In this document: positions 52,990-61,467 of the stretch, piece after piece
Layout of the letters: each line of letters begins with the position of its first letter
Numbering within the stretch: position 1 is the first letter of the stretch
Assembly: GCF_003865345.1 (NCBI RefSeq)
Contig: NZ_RMVE01000001.1
Location: forward strand, 124,001-188,000
From: Nonlabens xiamenensis
GTDB taxonomy: Bacteria; Bacteroidota; Bacteroidia; Flavobacteriales; Flavobacteriaceae
DNA length: 64,000 nt
Direction of reading: 5' to 3'
Translations under genes and position numbers: made by a program
Notes under the pieces: generated by a model
What the model was told of the DNA's origin: nothing
What the model saw: only the letters and a program-made list of their open reading frames with translations
Database searches by the model: none

Positions 52990-55098
52990 TTATTCGTTTT
53001 CCACCTGATTTCGAGCATCTTTGTACAAGTCAGATTCGTTGTGACTATCAGAAATCAATAGGTTGAATAAAGGAATGTCTACTGTTATCCCCAGATTCAC
53101 CCGGAAAATATTCTTAGCAGAACCATTTTCTTGATCAAAAGAACGCAGTTCTGGAGCCCATTGCACGCCAGCCATCAACGATACTGGTGTGTTTTTGAAC
53201 CCATATATATAGGCTACGCCTGGCGCAAAAAGTTGTTTCCAAGTAATTTCTTGTGGTAAACCCTCTGAACTATCGTTGGTAAATCTATAGGCAAAGGGAG
53301 CTCCCAAATCGATTACAGATAAAAATAGCGAGCTGGAGGCACCACTATTTTTTTCTTCTTCTCCAGGGTGATTGATAGAAAAGGCTATCCCTAAAGGCGC
53401 AGTTATTCCGGCAGTCAACGCATTACCTGCGTTAGTTTCGAGACTCCCCATAACCCCTGGGTAGGCATTGATATCTATAGAGTAACTCGCACCTCGCTTC
53501 ATACGAAAGGAACCTACGGGAAGAGCATATCGCTGTAACACAGCTTCCATTTGATCAACATCACCTTCGCTTGCCGCAGATTCAAGATCGATCAAAAAAT
53601 TGGAGTAAAAAACAAGGTTTTTAAAAAATTTGGATCCCGTTGGAAATATTTGCAGACTTTCATTCAATTGAATTAATCCCAACAGGTTTTGGGCAGTATT
53701 GTTTTCTGGTAAGTTCACCATAAAATCTAATGACACCCTAGACTTTGTAAAGGCGGATATCAAATCTGTTCCAGCCTCAGCCTCCTGACAACGTTGTGCT
53801 AATTCGGTTGCTGCAGCAAAACCAATATCAGAAACGACAAGATACTGACGGTATCCCATTGACGGGAATCCATCAGCTGCAATGAACTTCATCCTTTCGT
53901 CCATTAATTGGAAAGAAGTTCTAAAGCTCTTAAATCCTGCCACCAGATTTTTGATCTTTCCAACATTACAATCAGCTTTCAAGTCTTCCAATTCGGGAAT
54001 ATGAATTAATTGTTGAAACATGAGACCACTGAAATATTGTTTTTCCCTTTCCGATAAACTTTCATAATCATCAAAATTGAAAGTATCCCCCCCGAGTTCA
54101 GTCATCCAAAACCTGTATAACTTGTAGATAGCAGCTACCTCTTCAAATTCAGGTTTTAAACTCAATATACCTAAGATCAGCTGATCGGCCTCCTGTAACG
54201 TCAACCCTCCTTCAAACAGTGGTAAAAGTTCCTGAGAAACTTTCAAAAGTTGTACAAACTCTTGATTCTGCAGGGCTGGATGGTTGATGAGCAGCTGTAC
54301 AAAATTACTGGGGAGTTGTTCCAAATCGCTTTTATAGGCAGCACCCCATACTTTTCCGTTAGATGGAGCGGTGTAAATATCTTGGTAATTAAATAATGAG
54401 GCTGTTTGCGGAAACAATTCTGCCAGGGTCACTGTGACATATCCTGCATCCTCAACATCATTGGTATTACCATTGCCAGCCTTAGCTTTAGATTTACTTT
54501 GTTGAAGATCATTTTTGAGAGGAATGAGTTGATATTCTCTGTCCAACTCCCTACGGAAAACATTGTAGAATTCGATAATGATTTCTTGTTTGACGCGATC
54601 CACCAAAAATCTGGAGAGCGCATCTGCAAATGCGGTCGAATCGCCGTTGCCGAATAGTCCTGTGCTTGAGGTGTCAAAATTAATTGGAGCTTCTTCATCT
54701 ACATTGTTGGCTATCTCAAAGCTTAGTGGCTGAAGAACAGCTTGGACATTCAATTGGCTTTCCGCTTGCGTATCCATCATGTCAGTCAATTTTTGGCTCC
54801 CATCACCAATGATGTTCACGGCCGCGCTGATGTCATACACAGGCTCACAACTGTAAGGGTTTTCCAGAAAACTGTAGAGCGATTTTAGCAATTTCAACTC
54901 CTCTTCGCTGAAGCCTGCATCAATCTGCATCAGAATATTCAAATCCTGGCGAATTTCAGCTTTGGAAGCATATTTGTCACGCAAGGCGGTCAAATCTTTT
55001 GACTGCTGCAGCATTTGATCAAAAGTGGGCCTATCTGGGGTTTGCGCCTGGCAAATTGATAAAGTAATAAAAAACAATAAACATCCTATTCTTCGCAT
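52990..55098 (-). CDS. Exported protein of unknown function, probable C-terminal outer-membrane beta region
   Basis: A 702-residue protein with a signal peptide (RRIGCLLFFITLSICQAQ). The N-terminal three-quarters are largely helical and acidic (EEELKLLKSLYSFLENPYS, QEADQLILGILSLKPEFEEV) and contain no recognisable motif. The last 170 residues alternate hydrophobic and polar residues (SLFLSVIDLGAPFAYRF, SLMAGVQWAPEL, FRVNLGITVDIPLFNLLIS), as in outer-membrane strands. The gene stands alone with no obvious partner. I do not recognise it and assign no function. Confidence 0.75.
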   Translation of the reverse strand: MRRIGCLLFFITLSICQAQTPDRPTFDQMLQQSKDLTALRDKYASKAEIRQDLNILMQIDAGFSEEELKLLKSLYSFLENPYSCEPVYDISAAVNIIGDGSQKLTDMMDTQAESQLNVQAVLQPLSFEIANNVDEEAPINFDTSSTGLFGNGDSTAFADALSRFLVDRVKQEIIIEFYNVFRRELDREYQLIPLKNDLQQSKSKAKAGNGNTNDVEDAGYVTVTLAELFPQTASLFNYQDIYTAPSNGKVWGAAYKSDLEQLPSNFVQLLINHPALQNQEFVQLLKVSQELLPLFEGGLTLQEADQLILGILSLKPEFEEVAAIYKLYRFWMTELGGDTFNFDDYESLSEREKQYFSGLMFQQLIHIPELEDLKADCNVGKIKNLVAGFKSFRTSFQLMDERMKFIAADGFPSMGYRQYLVVSDIGFAAATELAQRCQEAEAGTDLISAFTKSRVSLDFMVNLPENNTAQNLLGLIQLNESLQIFPTGSKFFKNLVFYSNFLIDLESAASEGDVDQMEAVLQRYALPVGSFRMKRGASYSIDINAYPGVMGSLETNAGNALTAGITAPLGIAFSINHPGEEEKNSGASSSLFLSVIDLGAPFAYRFTNDSSEGLPQEITWKQLFAPGVAYIYGFKNTPVSLMAGVQWAPELRSFDQENGSAKNIFRVNLGITVDIPLFNLLISDSHNESDLYKDARNQVENE

Positions 55099-55165
55099 AA
55101 TGTGTTGATTAGCCTCCCAAAGCTACTATTCCTGGAACGAAATCAGCCTATCCTACTTTGACAAT

Positions 55166-55195
55166 TTGGCCTACAAATCAATCACATTATCTTTA
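55166..55195 (+). promoter_or_regulatory. Promoter of the endolysin-like gene
   Basis: TTG (55166-55168), 19-base spacer, TATCTTTA (55188-55195), 23 bases before the ATG. Together with the usp promoter it defines a consistent layout. Confidence 0.6.
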
Positions 55196-55218
55196 TATCT
55201 CTTCAAAATACCAAAGCC

Positions 55219-55884
55219 ATGGCAAATTTACTTCACATCGCTACTGCCGAAATAGGCGTTAAAGAAAAGGCAGGACCAGGTTCCAATCCGCAGATTCTTA
55301 AATATGCCCAAGAGGCAGGCTTCAAAGACTACAATGAAGACGATGTAGCCTGGTGTAGCTTATTTATGAATTGGGCGGCTCTCAAGGCGGGACTGGAAAC
55401 CACACAAAGTTTAACAGCCAGATCCTGGCTAAATGTAGGAATACCTAACACGGATCCAGAACCTGGAGATGTGGTAGTTTTTTGGCGTAATTCACCTACT
55501 TCCTGGGAAGGTCATGTCGGAATTTATATGGGTTATTCAAAAAGTGGTAGCCGTATTTATGTGCTTGGCGGTAATCAAGGCAACCAAGTTTCCATCACGG
55601 CTTACGAAGCCAGCAAGGTGTTGGGCTTCAGAAGGCTTCGGGTCAAGGGTGATGTTGATTTTTCTCGAAAAAATTTAAGAAGGGGTCATACCGGTCTAGA
55701 GGTCGTCAAACTTCAGGACGCATTAAAACAACTCGGCCATGATTGCGGGACAAGTGACGGGATATTTGGTCCAAAAACTGAAGCTGCACTTAAGCAATTC
55801 CAAAGCACTCATCCTTCTATGTCCATCAATGGAATATTTGACAAAGCCACCAGAGAACACCTCAGCGGATTATTAAACCAGTAG
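55219..55884 (+). CDS. CHAP-type (TIGR02594-like) amidase/peptidase with C-terminal peptidoglycan-binding domain
   Basis: A 221-residue enzyme. Residues 1-145 form an NlpC/P60- or CHAP-like domain: AWCSLFMNWAAL gives the catalytic Cys, and GDVVVFWRNSPTSWEGHVGIYMG the His. Residues 150-220 form a PG_binding_1 domain (GHTGLEVVKLQDALKQLGH, GIFGPKTEAALKQFQ, GIFDKATREHLSGLL). The domain order is that of phage endolysins and toxin-type hydrolases. There is no signal peptide, so it needs a holin, T6SS-like export, or lysis to reach the wall. No phage genes surround it. Confidence 0.87.
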   Translation: MANLLHIATAEIGVKEKAGPGSNPQILKYAQEAGFKDYNEDDVAWCSLFMNWAALKAGLETTQSLTARSWLNVGIPNTDPEPGDVVVFWRNSPTSWEGHVGIYMGYSKSGSRIYVLGGNQGNQVSITAYEASKVLGFRRLRVKGDVDFSRKNLRRGHTGLEVVKLQDALKQLGHDCGTSDGIFGPKTEAALKQFQSTHPSMSINGIFDKATREHLSGLLNQ

Positions 55885-55916
55885 ATTCAGATCGGGCCGT
55901 TTGGTGCTGATGGATA

Positions 55917-55933
55917 CGCTTTCGCGAAAAGCG
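55917..55933. repeat. Dispersed palindrome with a one-base insertion
   Basis: CGCTTTCGCGAAAAGCG: the 16-bp word with one extra A, which breaks the symmetry. Located 33 bases after the endolysin-like stop codon. Confidence 0.75.
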
Positions 55934-56017
55934 AGAACAATGTTCACATGATTAGATAGCTGTTCTGAAAAACAAGAAAGTTGTCTAAAAAATCAACTAT
56001 GTAACGTGAAACTGAGT

Positions 56018-56057
56018 TTGTCAAATTGAGCAGTCGAAATTTCAATTGACAATTTTT
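56018..56057 (+). terminator. Probable terminator after the endolysin-like gene
   Basis: TTGTCAAATTGA (56018-56029) pairs with TCAATTGACAA (56042-56052) with one bulged base, and TTTTT follows. The wording TTGTCAAATTGAGCAGTCGAAA also resembles a sequence frequent between flavobacterial genes. Apart from this and the palindrome, 55885-56175 holds nothing I can identify. Confidence 0.45.
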
Positions 56058-56175
56058 AAAATTTCCGCAAACATGTTCAGACTGACAGCATCATTATAGA
56101 TTGGCTATGCTTACATTGTAATCATCCCAAAGATTTGGCTGCGTTTTATCTATCCATAGACAAAATTCTCCAATT

Positions 56176-57321
56176 TTAATCTCCTAACGCCTGATGCAGA
56201 TCATTTACTAAGTCCTGATCGTCTTCTATACCTACGCTTAAACGTATCAATGCATCCACGACACCAGTTCTTTCTCTTTCTTCTTTGGGAATACTGGCGT
56301 GGGTCATGGTAGCAGGGTGACCGGCAAGGGATTCAATCCCACCCAGGGATTCTGCCAGACTGAATATTTTCAGGCTTTTTAGCATTTTTAAGGCACTCTC
56401 CTGGGTCCCCTCTACCGTGGTAAATGAAACCATACCTCCAAAATCTTTCATTTGTTTTTTCGCAACTTCGTGATGCGGATGATCAGAAAATCCAGGCCAA
56501 TACACTTTATCCACTTGGGGATGATTGCGCAGCGCCATCGCCACGGCCCTTCCATTTTCACAATGACGCTGCATCCGAACGTGCAGGGTCTTGATCCCCC
56601 TCAACACCAGAAAGCAATCCTGTGGCCCAGGTATAGCTCCACTTGCATTTTGTATAAAGTAAAGACGCCGGGCCAGCTCTTGATCCTTGACCACTAGCGT
56701 TCCCATCACCACATCGCTGTGCCCTCCCAGGTATTTGGTTGCGCTATGCATTACAATATCAGCACCCAAATCCAATGGCTGTTGAAGGTAAGGTGTCGCA
56801 AACGTATTGTCCACAGCCAATAGCAATTGGTGTTTTTTAGAAATCTTACTTACCGCCTCGATATCGATAATGTTCATCATCGGATTGGTTGGCGTTTCAA
56901 TCCAAACCAATTTTGTGTTCGGGTTAATGAACTGGTTCAACTCGGCTAGCTGATCTAAGTCTATAAAATGAAATTTTATTCCAAAATGTGCATAAATCCG
57001 TGTAAACAACCGGTAAGTACCTCCATACAGATCACTGGTGGTAATGACCTCATCGCCGGGTATTAGGAGTTTAAGAACAGCATCTATAGCTGCCAATCCA
57101 GAACCAAAAGCCATGGCGTGGGTGCCGTTTTCCAGACTAGCCATGGATTGTTCCAATACTGCACGGGTGGGATTTCCACTACGTGAATAGGCAAATCCTT
57201 TGTGCTCTCCCGGACTGACCTGTTTATAAGTGGTGGTTTGGTAAATGGGCGGCATCACCGAATTATAGGCTGGATCGACCTCTTTCTGGCCTCCATGAAT
57301 GGTTTTGGTATTGAATTTCAT
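56176..57321 (-). CDS. Cystathionine gamma-synthase/lyase-type transsulfuration enzyme
   Basis: The 381-residue PLP enzyme belongs to the Cys/Met metabolism family. YSRSGNPTRAVLEQSMASLE is the N-terminal cofactor region, and AVDNTFATPYLQQPLDLGADIVMHSATKYLGGHSDVVMG contains the PLP Asp and Schiff-base Lys. The C-terminus has SLGGIESLAGHPATMTHASIP. It handles cystathionine in the pathways between cysteine, homocysteine and methionine. Synthase versus lyase cannot be settled from sequence alone, so I give no gene symbol. It is transcribed alone, divergent from the ArsC-like gene. Confidence 0.93.
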   Translation of the reverse strand: MKFNTKTIHGGQKEVDPAYNSVMPPIYQTTTYKQVSPGEHKGFAYSRSGNPTRAVLEQSMASLENGTHAMAFGSGLAAIDAVLKLLIPGDEVITTSDLYGGTYRLFTRIYAHFGIKFHFIDLDQLAELNQFINPNTKLVWIETPTNPMMNIIDIEAVSKISKKHQLLLAVDNTFATPYLQQPLDLGADIVMHSATKYLGGHSDVVMGTLVVKDQELARRLYFIQNASGAIPGPQDCFLVLRGIKTLHVRMQRHCENGRAVAMALRNHPQVDKVYWPGFSDHPHHEVAKKQMKDFGGMVSFTTVEGTQESALKMLKSLKIFSLAESLGGIESLAGHPATMTHASIPKEERERTGVVDALIRLSVGIEDDQDLVNDLHQALGD

Positions 57322-57506
57322 AGCAACAGCTTAGATAGGTGTAAGGTATGAACCAATGGGGCTTTGCGCCAAATCTCAGCAAGCTTATTCAGTGTAGTTG
57401 AGCTGTATAGTAGCATGATTAAAAATCTCCAACTCTGATTGAACCAGCTGTAAAACTTTTAAATAGGATTCTATTTGCCAGATCCTGCCGATTCAAAAAG
57501 CTGTTG

Positions 57507-57514
57507 TAGTTTTG
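57507..57514 (+). promoter_or_regulatory. -7 element of the ArsC-like/EamA pair, four bases from ATG
   Basis: TAGTTTTG, exact TAnnTTTG, ends four bases before ATG 57519. Suggests a leaderless transcript. Confidence 0.5.
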
Positions 57515-57518
57515 CCAC

Positions 57519-57872
57519 ATGAAAGATCAATTTATCCATCTCGCAACTTGTAATACCTGCCAACGCATTAAAAAGGAGTTGGAGCTTCCTGCTCAAATCA
57601 ACGACCAGAATACTAAGGAAACTCCGATTACCGAGGCTCAACTTGAATTTTTAAAAGAACAAGCTGGTAGTTATGAAGCCCTTTTTAATCGGCGATCTCA
57701 ACAATATAGAGGTAGGGGACTTCACGAAAAAGACTTGAGCGAGCAGGATTACAAAGCATTGTTGCTGGACCACTATAGTTTTCTCAAACGTCCGATCTTG
57801 ATCTACAAAGGCCAAGCTTATATCGGCAATTCCAAGAAAACGGTAGCCGCTGCCAAAGAGGCCTTGTCTTGA
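57519..57872 (+). CDS. ArsC/Spx-family thioredoxin-fold protein
   Basis: A 117-residue protein of the arsenate reductase-like family. HLATCNTCQRIKKELEL has a CxxC at the start of helix 1, as in Spx-type regulators and some ArsC; FLKRPILIYKGQAYIGNSKKT contains the KRP motif and the cis-Pro strand. The family contains arsenate reductases and redox-sensing RNA polymerase binders. A CxxC favours thiol-redox function over classical ArsC. The stop codon overlaps the start of an EamA transporter. Confidence 0.87.
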   Translation: MKDQFIHLATCNTCQRIKKELELPAQINDQNTKETPITEAQLEFLKEQAGSYEALFNRRSQQYRGRGLHEKDLSEQDYKALLLDHYSFLKRPILIYKGQAYIGNSKKTVAAAKEALS

Positions 57873-58777
57873 TTAGCAAACGCAGTGTTGCCATCCTATG
57901 CGGCTTTTTTGTAGCGCTGTTTTATGCTTACAATTTTACAGCGGCCAAAGAAGCCACTCCTGAACATATTGGTCCATTTGGATTGACCTGGTATCGGGTT
58001 CTAGTCACTTGTGCCATCTTTTGGATCATATCTCTTTTTGCGGGACCTAAGGAAAAAATGTCCTGGAAGGAGTTACCACCTATCGCGCTCGCGGCCTTTT
58101 GCGGAGTGGGGTTCAACATGGTTACTTTTATGTGGGGATTGTCACTTACCTCCCCTATTAGTGCCTCTGTATTGATGGTGAGTACACCGATTATTGTTCT
58201 GGTGTTGAGCGCTATTTTTCTCAAAGAAAGATTATTTGCGACCCGATTGATCGGTATTTTGATCGGATTTTCAGGCGCGGCTCTTCTGATCTTTCTATCT
58301 ACAGGCAAGGGCGCTGAAGCACCGAACCCGCTATTGGGCAACCTCTTGATTTTTGTCAATGCGACTTCCTACGCCTTTTACATTCTGCTTGCTAAACGAT
58401 TGACGGCCAAATACCATGTGTTTACCCTGATGAAATGGTTGTATCTCTTTGGCCTGTTATTCATTACTCCATTTGGGATACAACAAGGTCTTGAATTTAA
58501 CATAGCCGCAGCTACACCACATGTCCTATTGAATATCGGGTATGTGGTAATATTTGCCACGTTTGGAACCTACATGCTCAACATTATTGCCATACGTACA
58601 TTGAAACCTAGCGTGGTCGCCGTTTTTGTATACCTACAACCCTTGCTGGCCACATTGATCGCAGTGGGCTTGGGCAAAGACCTATTGACCTGGCAAAAAG
58701 CGGTGGCCGGCCTGTTGATATTTGCAGGGGTATTTTTAACGGGTTTAAAGAAAAAGGAAAAGTCGGTGAACGATTAA
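57869..58777 (+). CDS. EamA-family (DMT superfamily) transporter, TTG start
   Basis: The 302-residue protein has ten predicted membrane helices in two EamA repeats (AILCGFFVALFYAYNFTAAKEATP and GNLLIFVNATSYAFYILLAKRL). Members export metabolites or amino acids; the substrate is unknown. The start is TTG at 57869, overlapping the ArsC-like stop as TTGA, a classical translational coupling; the first ATG comes about 60 residues later, inside the first repeat, so it cannot be the start. It converges on the next gene with a 4-bp overlap. Confidence 0.9.
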   Translation: MISKRSVAILCGFFVALFYAYNFTAAKEATPEHIGPFGLTWYRVLVTCAIFWIISLFAGPKEKMSWKELPPIALAAFCGVGFNMVTFMWGLSLTSPISASVLMVSTPIIVLVLSAIFLKERLFATRLIGILIGFSGAALLIFLSTGKGAEAPNPLLGNLLIFVNATSYAFYILLAKRLTAKYHVFTLMKWLYLFGLLFITPFGIQQGLEFNIAAATPHVLLNIGYVVIFATFGTYMLNIIAIRTLKPSVVAVFVYLQPLLATLIAVGLGKDLLTWQKAVAGLLIFAGVFLTGLKKKEKSVND

Positions 58778-59220
58778 GAAGCATCTTCTTTATCAGCTGG
58801 CTGTTTGCGCGCATCATTAAGCTGCGCAGCCCATTGAATAGCCTCAAATACATCGTTAAAAGTTCTGAATTTGGTAGGAATGAACAGTGATTCGAGTTTA
58901 GCATTTCGACGCTTAATGGTGGTATTGGCCACTATGCCGTAAGCCTTAAGCTTAAAGGTATACATGGTGAACTTAAGCCAATCGGCTGGTTTGACATTGT
59001 ACTCATTGATTCTGTTAGAAATATAGATAATATCGCTACCTGACGTTTTGTAAAATTCGGTTACCTTATGAATGACCTGTCGGGCGTGCTCCCAGCTGAA
59101 ATCAACTCCCGTTTTAATTTCTGACACGATAAAGCCGTCAAAGAAATAGAAATTCCCAAAATGGAAATTAAATTCTTTGATTACCTCAGAGTAAAAAACG
59201 GTATCCTTGATCGCCTGCAT
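58774..59220 (-). CDS. Conserved flavobacterial protein of unknown function
   Basis: A 148-residue soluble protein without signal peptide. The sequence alternates strands and helices (VFYSEVIKEFNFHFGNFYFFDGFIVSEI, HKVTEFYKTSGSDIIYISNRIN, YTFKLKAYGIVANTT, FRTFNDVFEAIQWAAQ). The arrangement is like the SpoIIAA/STAS-type alpha/beta fold found in a flavobacterial family I recall. No catalytic residues stand out. Its 3' end overlaps the EamA gene by four bases in a convergent arrangement. Confidence 0.7.
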   Translation of the reverse strand: MQAIKDTVFYSEVIKEFNFHFGNFYFFDGFIVSEIKTGVDFSWEHARQVIHKVTEFYKTSGSDIIYISNRINEYNVKPADWLKFTMYTFKLKAYGIVANTTIKRRNAKLESLFIPTKFRTFNDVFEAIQWAAQLNDARKQPADKEDAS

Positions 59221-59406
59221 TTGGGTAAACAGATGTAAATGAGCTTTAAGTTAAAGAAAAAAAACATTACCTCAAGGAAATCTTTCGATAAGTGCAAAAA
59301 AAATTCGATTAAAAATAAAATCTACTTAATTTGTTGGTTTTTCATCTGAAATTTAACTTCTACATTTAAACAAGAATACATTAAGCAGCTGAAACCTCCA
59401 TTTTCG

Positions 59407-59883
59407 TCATTCTAAATCTACTGGAAACTCACCGTGGGATCTGGTATCTGCTTTGGTAAGCACCACAAAATCTGTAGCCTTAGGGAAATTTTTGATTTTT
59501 TCAAACAGTTCAGGGTGTAAAGCAGTAATACGACGTTCCTTCAGGTTCATCCATGCTCCTGTCATCAATCCCCTGGCAAGATTTTTACCCTTGATGTCAT
59601 AAAAATTGTGTCTAAAAGCAAAAAGACTACCGTCCTCACTCATACCGCTCACCTCACAGGTAACTGTAATCGGGCTTCCCTGCATTATCTCTTTGAAATA
59701 GAAGACCTGCTCGTTAAAAATGACTGGACCCATTTCAAATTGAGACATTTCACGATGTCCAAAGTCATTTTCCATCAAAAAAGCCATCCGGGTATGACTC
59801 ATAAAATTCTGATAGGCGCTATTGGCCATGTGCCTGTTAGCATCTAAATCACTCCACCGCACATCAAAAGTCTTCTTATACAT
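59407..59883 (-). CDS. Hotdog-fold acyl-CoA thioesterase (4HBT type)
   Basis: This 158-residue protein resembles YbgC/4-hydroxybenzoyl-CoA thioesterases. The first strand and the catalytic loop read FDVRWSDLDANRHMANSAYQNF, where Asp and the D-x-x-x-H pattern match the family. The central hotdog helix follows (SHTRMAFLMEND). Later strands are VIFNEQVFYFKEIMQGSPITVTCEV and SLFAFRHNFYDI. It hydrolyses acyl-CoA thioesters; chain length is unknown. A weak -7 element TATTTTTA lies 17 bases before the start. Confidence 0.88.
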   Translation of the reverse strand: MYKKTFDVRWSDLDANRHMANSAYQNFMSHTRMAFLMENDFGHREMSQFEMGPVIFNEQVFYFKEIMQGSPITVTCEVSGMSEDGSLFAFRHNFYDIKGKNLARGLMTGAWMNLKERRITALHPELFEKIKNFPKATDFVVLTKADTRSHGEFPVDLE

Positions 59884-59985
59884 CTTATCGTTTTTTTTTG
59901 TAAAAATAAGTATTGTAGCTACAAGGATGCGGGTTGTTGTACCATTGATTTTGCTTCCCTTCGGTCGCGAAAGTTTGCGTACTAG

Positions 59986-61368
59986 TCATGCTTGACTACC
60001 CACCAGCCTTTTCCTTTCATTCAATTGTCGCATCGCCCGCCAGAGAAAAATGGCAGTTATTAGGGTGGAAAGCGCATCAGCCATGGAGAAGCTGATCCAG
60101 ACACCGAAAGTCCCCAAATAATTTGGTAATATTAGTATCAGGGGTATCAAGATAAACCCCATTCGCGAAAGCGTGAGTAACAGCGCAGGAATTGCTTTTC
60201 CAATGGCTTGATAATAAGCCGCACCTATCAGTTGAATAGCGATAATGGGAACGGCCAAAAAGACCCATTGAATGGCGTCAGAAGTTTTTTGAACCACTTC
60301 TTGGTCGCTGGTAAATGCACTGGAAATTTCAGAAGAAAAAAAGTATAGTGCTAGAAAAATCAGAACACCCAGGCCACAGGCGAATTTGATGGAAGTCCAT
60401 ACAGTTTCTCGCAACCTTTCCCAATGACAAGCGCCATAATTATAGCCAGCAATAGGGAGAAAACCCTGTGTAATCCCTAGAACCGGAAAAAGGGCAAACA
60501 TCATGAGTCTGCCGATTATTCCAAAAACTGCCACACCCGTATCCCCATCCAACTCATAAAGTGTGTTGTTGAGAATAAAATACAGCAAACTTGAGGTAGC
60601 TTGTCTAGAGAGTGTAACAAAACCCAAACCCCCAATTTCCTTGATAATCCCAAGGTCAGGCACAAAATGTCGCCACCCACATAGGAGTTCGCTACGTCCT
60701 GAAAGAAAAAACCAACCGATGTAGAGAAAACAAAATACATAACTGGAAGTGGTCGCCCAGGCAGCCCCTTCCATTCCCCAATCCAACACATAAATCAGCA
60801 AGACGTCTAGCAATAAATTTCCCACAGAGGGAATAAGCATGGCGATCATCGCATGGGTAGCTGCTCCTTCTGCTCTGATGACGGAATTCCCCATCATACA
60901 CAGGGCAAGAATCGGGATACCATAGAGTACAATACGGTAGTAAATGCTAGCGGGCTCTAGAATGTTTCCTTTTCCTCCAAAAGCCGGTACAAGGTCTGTA
61001 ATAAAGATCAACCCCAATATCACCATGATACCGCTGATCGAAAGTGTAAGCCCCAACATGTTACCAAAAGTAGTTTTGGCTTTATCCGAATGTCCTTTTC
61101 CCAGGGCCCTGGAGATAATACTGGACCCCCCGATACCGATCGCCATTCCTAAAGCTGCTATAAAAAAAGAGACAGGTAATACCACATTAATGGCGGCGAT
61201 CGCATTGGAACCTATCCAATTACCCACAAACATCGTATCTACCAATATGTTGAGTGACATTACCAGAATTCCAATGGAGGCCGGGACAGCCTGCTTCACC
61301 AATAGCTTGGGTATGGATTCAATGCCCAATAATTCAGATTTGGGAACAATTACGGATTTAGACTTCAT
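59986..61368 (-). CDS. MATE-family efflux transporter
   Basis: The 460-residue membrane protein has 12 helices in two halves. Each half opens with a similar phrase: LNILVDTMFVGNWIGSNAIAAINVVLPVSFFIAALGMAIGIGGSSIISRALGKG, then MMFALFPVLGITQGFLPIAGYNYGA in the second half. It exports drugs or metabolites by Na+ or H+ antiport. A degenerate palindrome half-site (60162-60173) encodes LSRMGF near the C-terminus. The -7 element TACCTTTG (61376-61383) lies only seven bases before the ATG. Confidence 0.93.
   Translation of the reverse strand: MKSKSVIVPKSELLGIESIPKLLVKQAVPASIGILVMSLNILVDTMFVGNWIGSNAIAAINVVLPVSFFIAALGMAIGIGGSSIISRALGKGHSDKAKTTFGNMLGLTLSISGIMVILGLIFITDLVPAFGGKGNILEPASIYYRIVLYGIPILALCMMGNSVIRAEGAATHAMIAMLIPSVGNLLLDVLLIYVLDWGMEGAAWATTSSYVFCFLYIGWFFLSGRSELLCGWRHFVPDLGIIKEIGGLGFVTLSRQATSSLLYFILNNTLYELDGDTGVAVFGIIGRLMMFALFPVLGITQGFLPIAGYNYGACHWERLRETVWTSIKFACGLGVLIFLALYFFSSEISSAFTSDQEVVQKTSDAIQWVFLAVPIIAIQLIGAAYYQAIGKAIPALLLTLSRMGFILIPLILILPNYLGTFGVWISFSMADALSTLITAIFLWRAMRQLNERKRLVGSQA
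60162..60173. repeat. Dispersed palindrome half-site inside the MATE gene
   Basis: TTCGCGAAAGCG, with the left arm altered to CCCCA. Encodes the T-L-S-R stretch on the minus strand, the same frame as the intact LSRKR copies, so it may be a decayed copy. Confidence 0.5.
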
Positions 61369-61375
61369 TGCATTG

Positions 61376-61383
61376 CAAAGGTA
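61376..61383 (-). promoter_or_regulatory. -7 element of the MATE gene, seven bases from ATG
   Basis: TACCTTTG on the minus strand, exact TAnnTTTG; implies a very short leader. A possible TTG lies 24 bases further upstream. Confidence 0.45.
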
Positions 61384-61467
61384 AGGTTTGAGGGTACTTC
61401 AGATTAACAATATATTATTAGAGATATTTTTTCAAAGTCACTAGTTTTATGAGATACGAAAAATATA

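Noticed and set aside
55219-55884. Prophage remnant around the endolysin-like gene
   Set aside because: No integrase, capsid, tail or holin genes within the window; neighbours are ordinary chromosomal genes.
59958-59980. TCGGTCGCGAAAGTTTGCG as a full palindrome copy
   Set aside because: Left arm is disrupted and the right arm ends in TTTGCG; kept only as a distant near-copy in the tally, not annotated as a feature.
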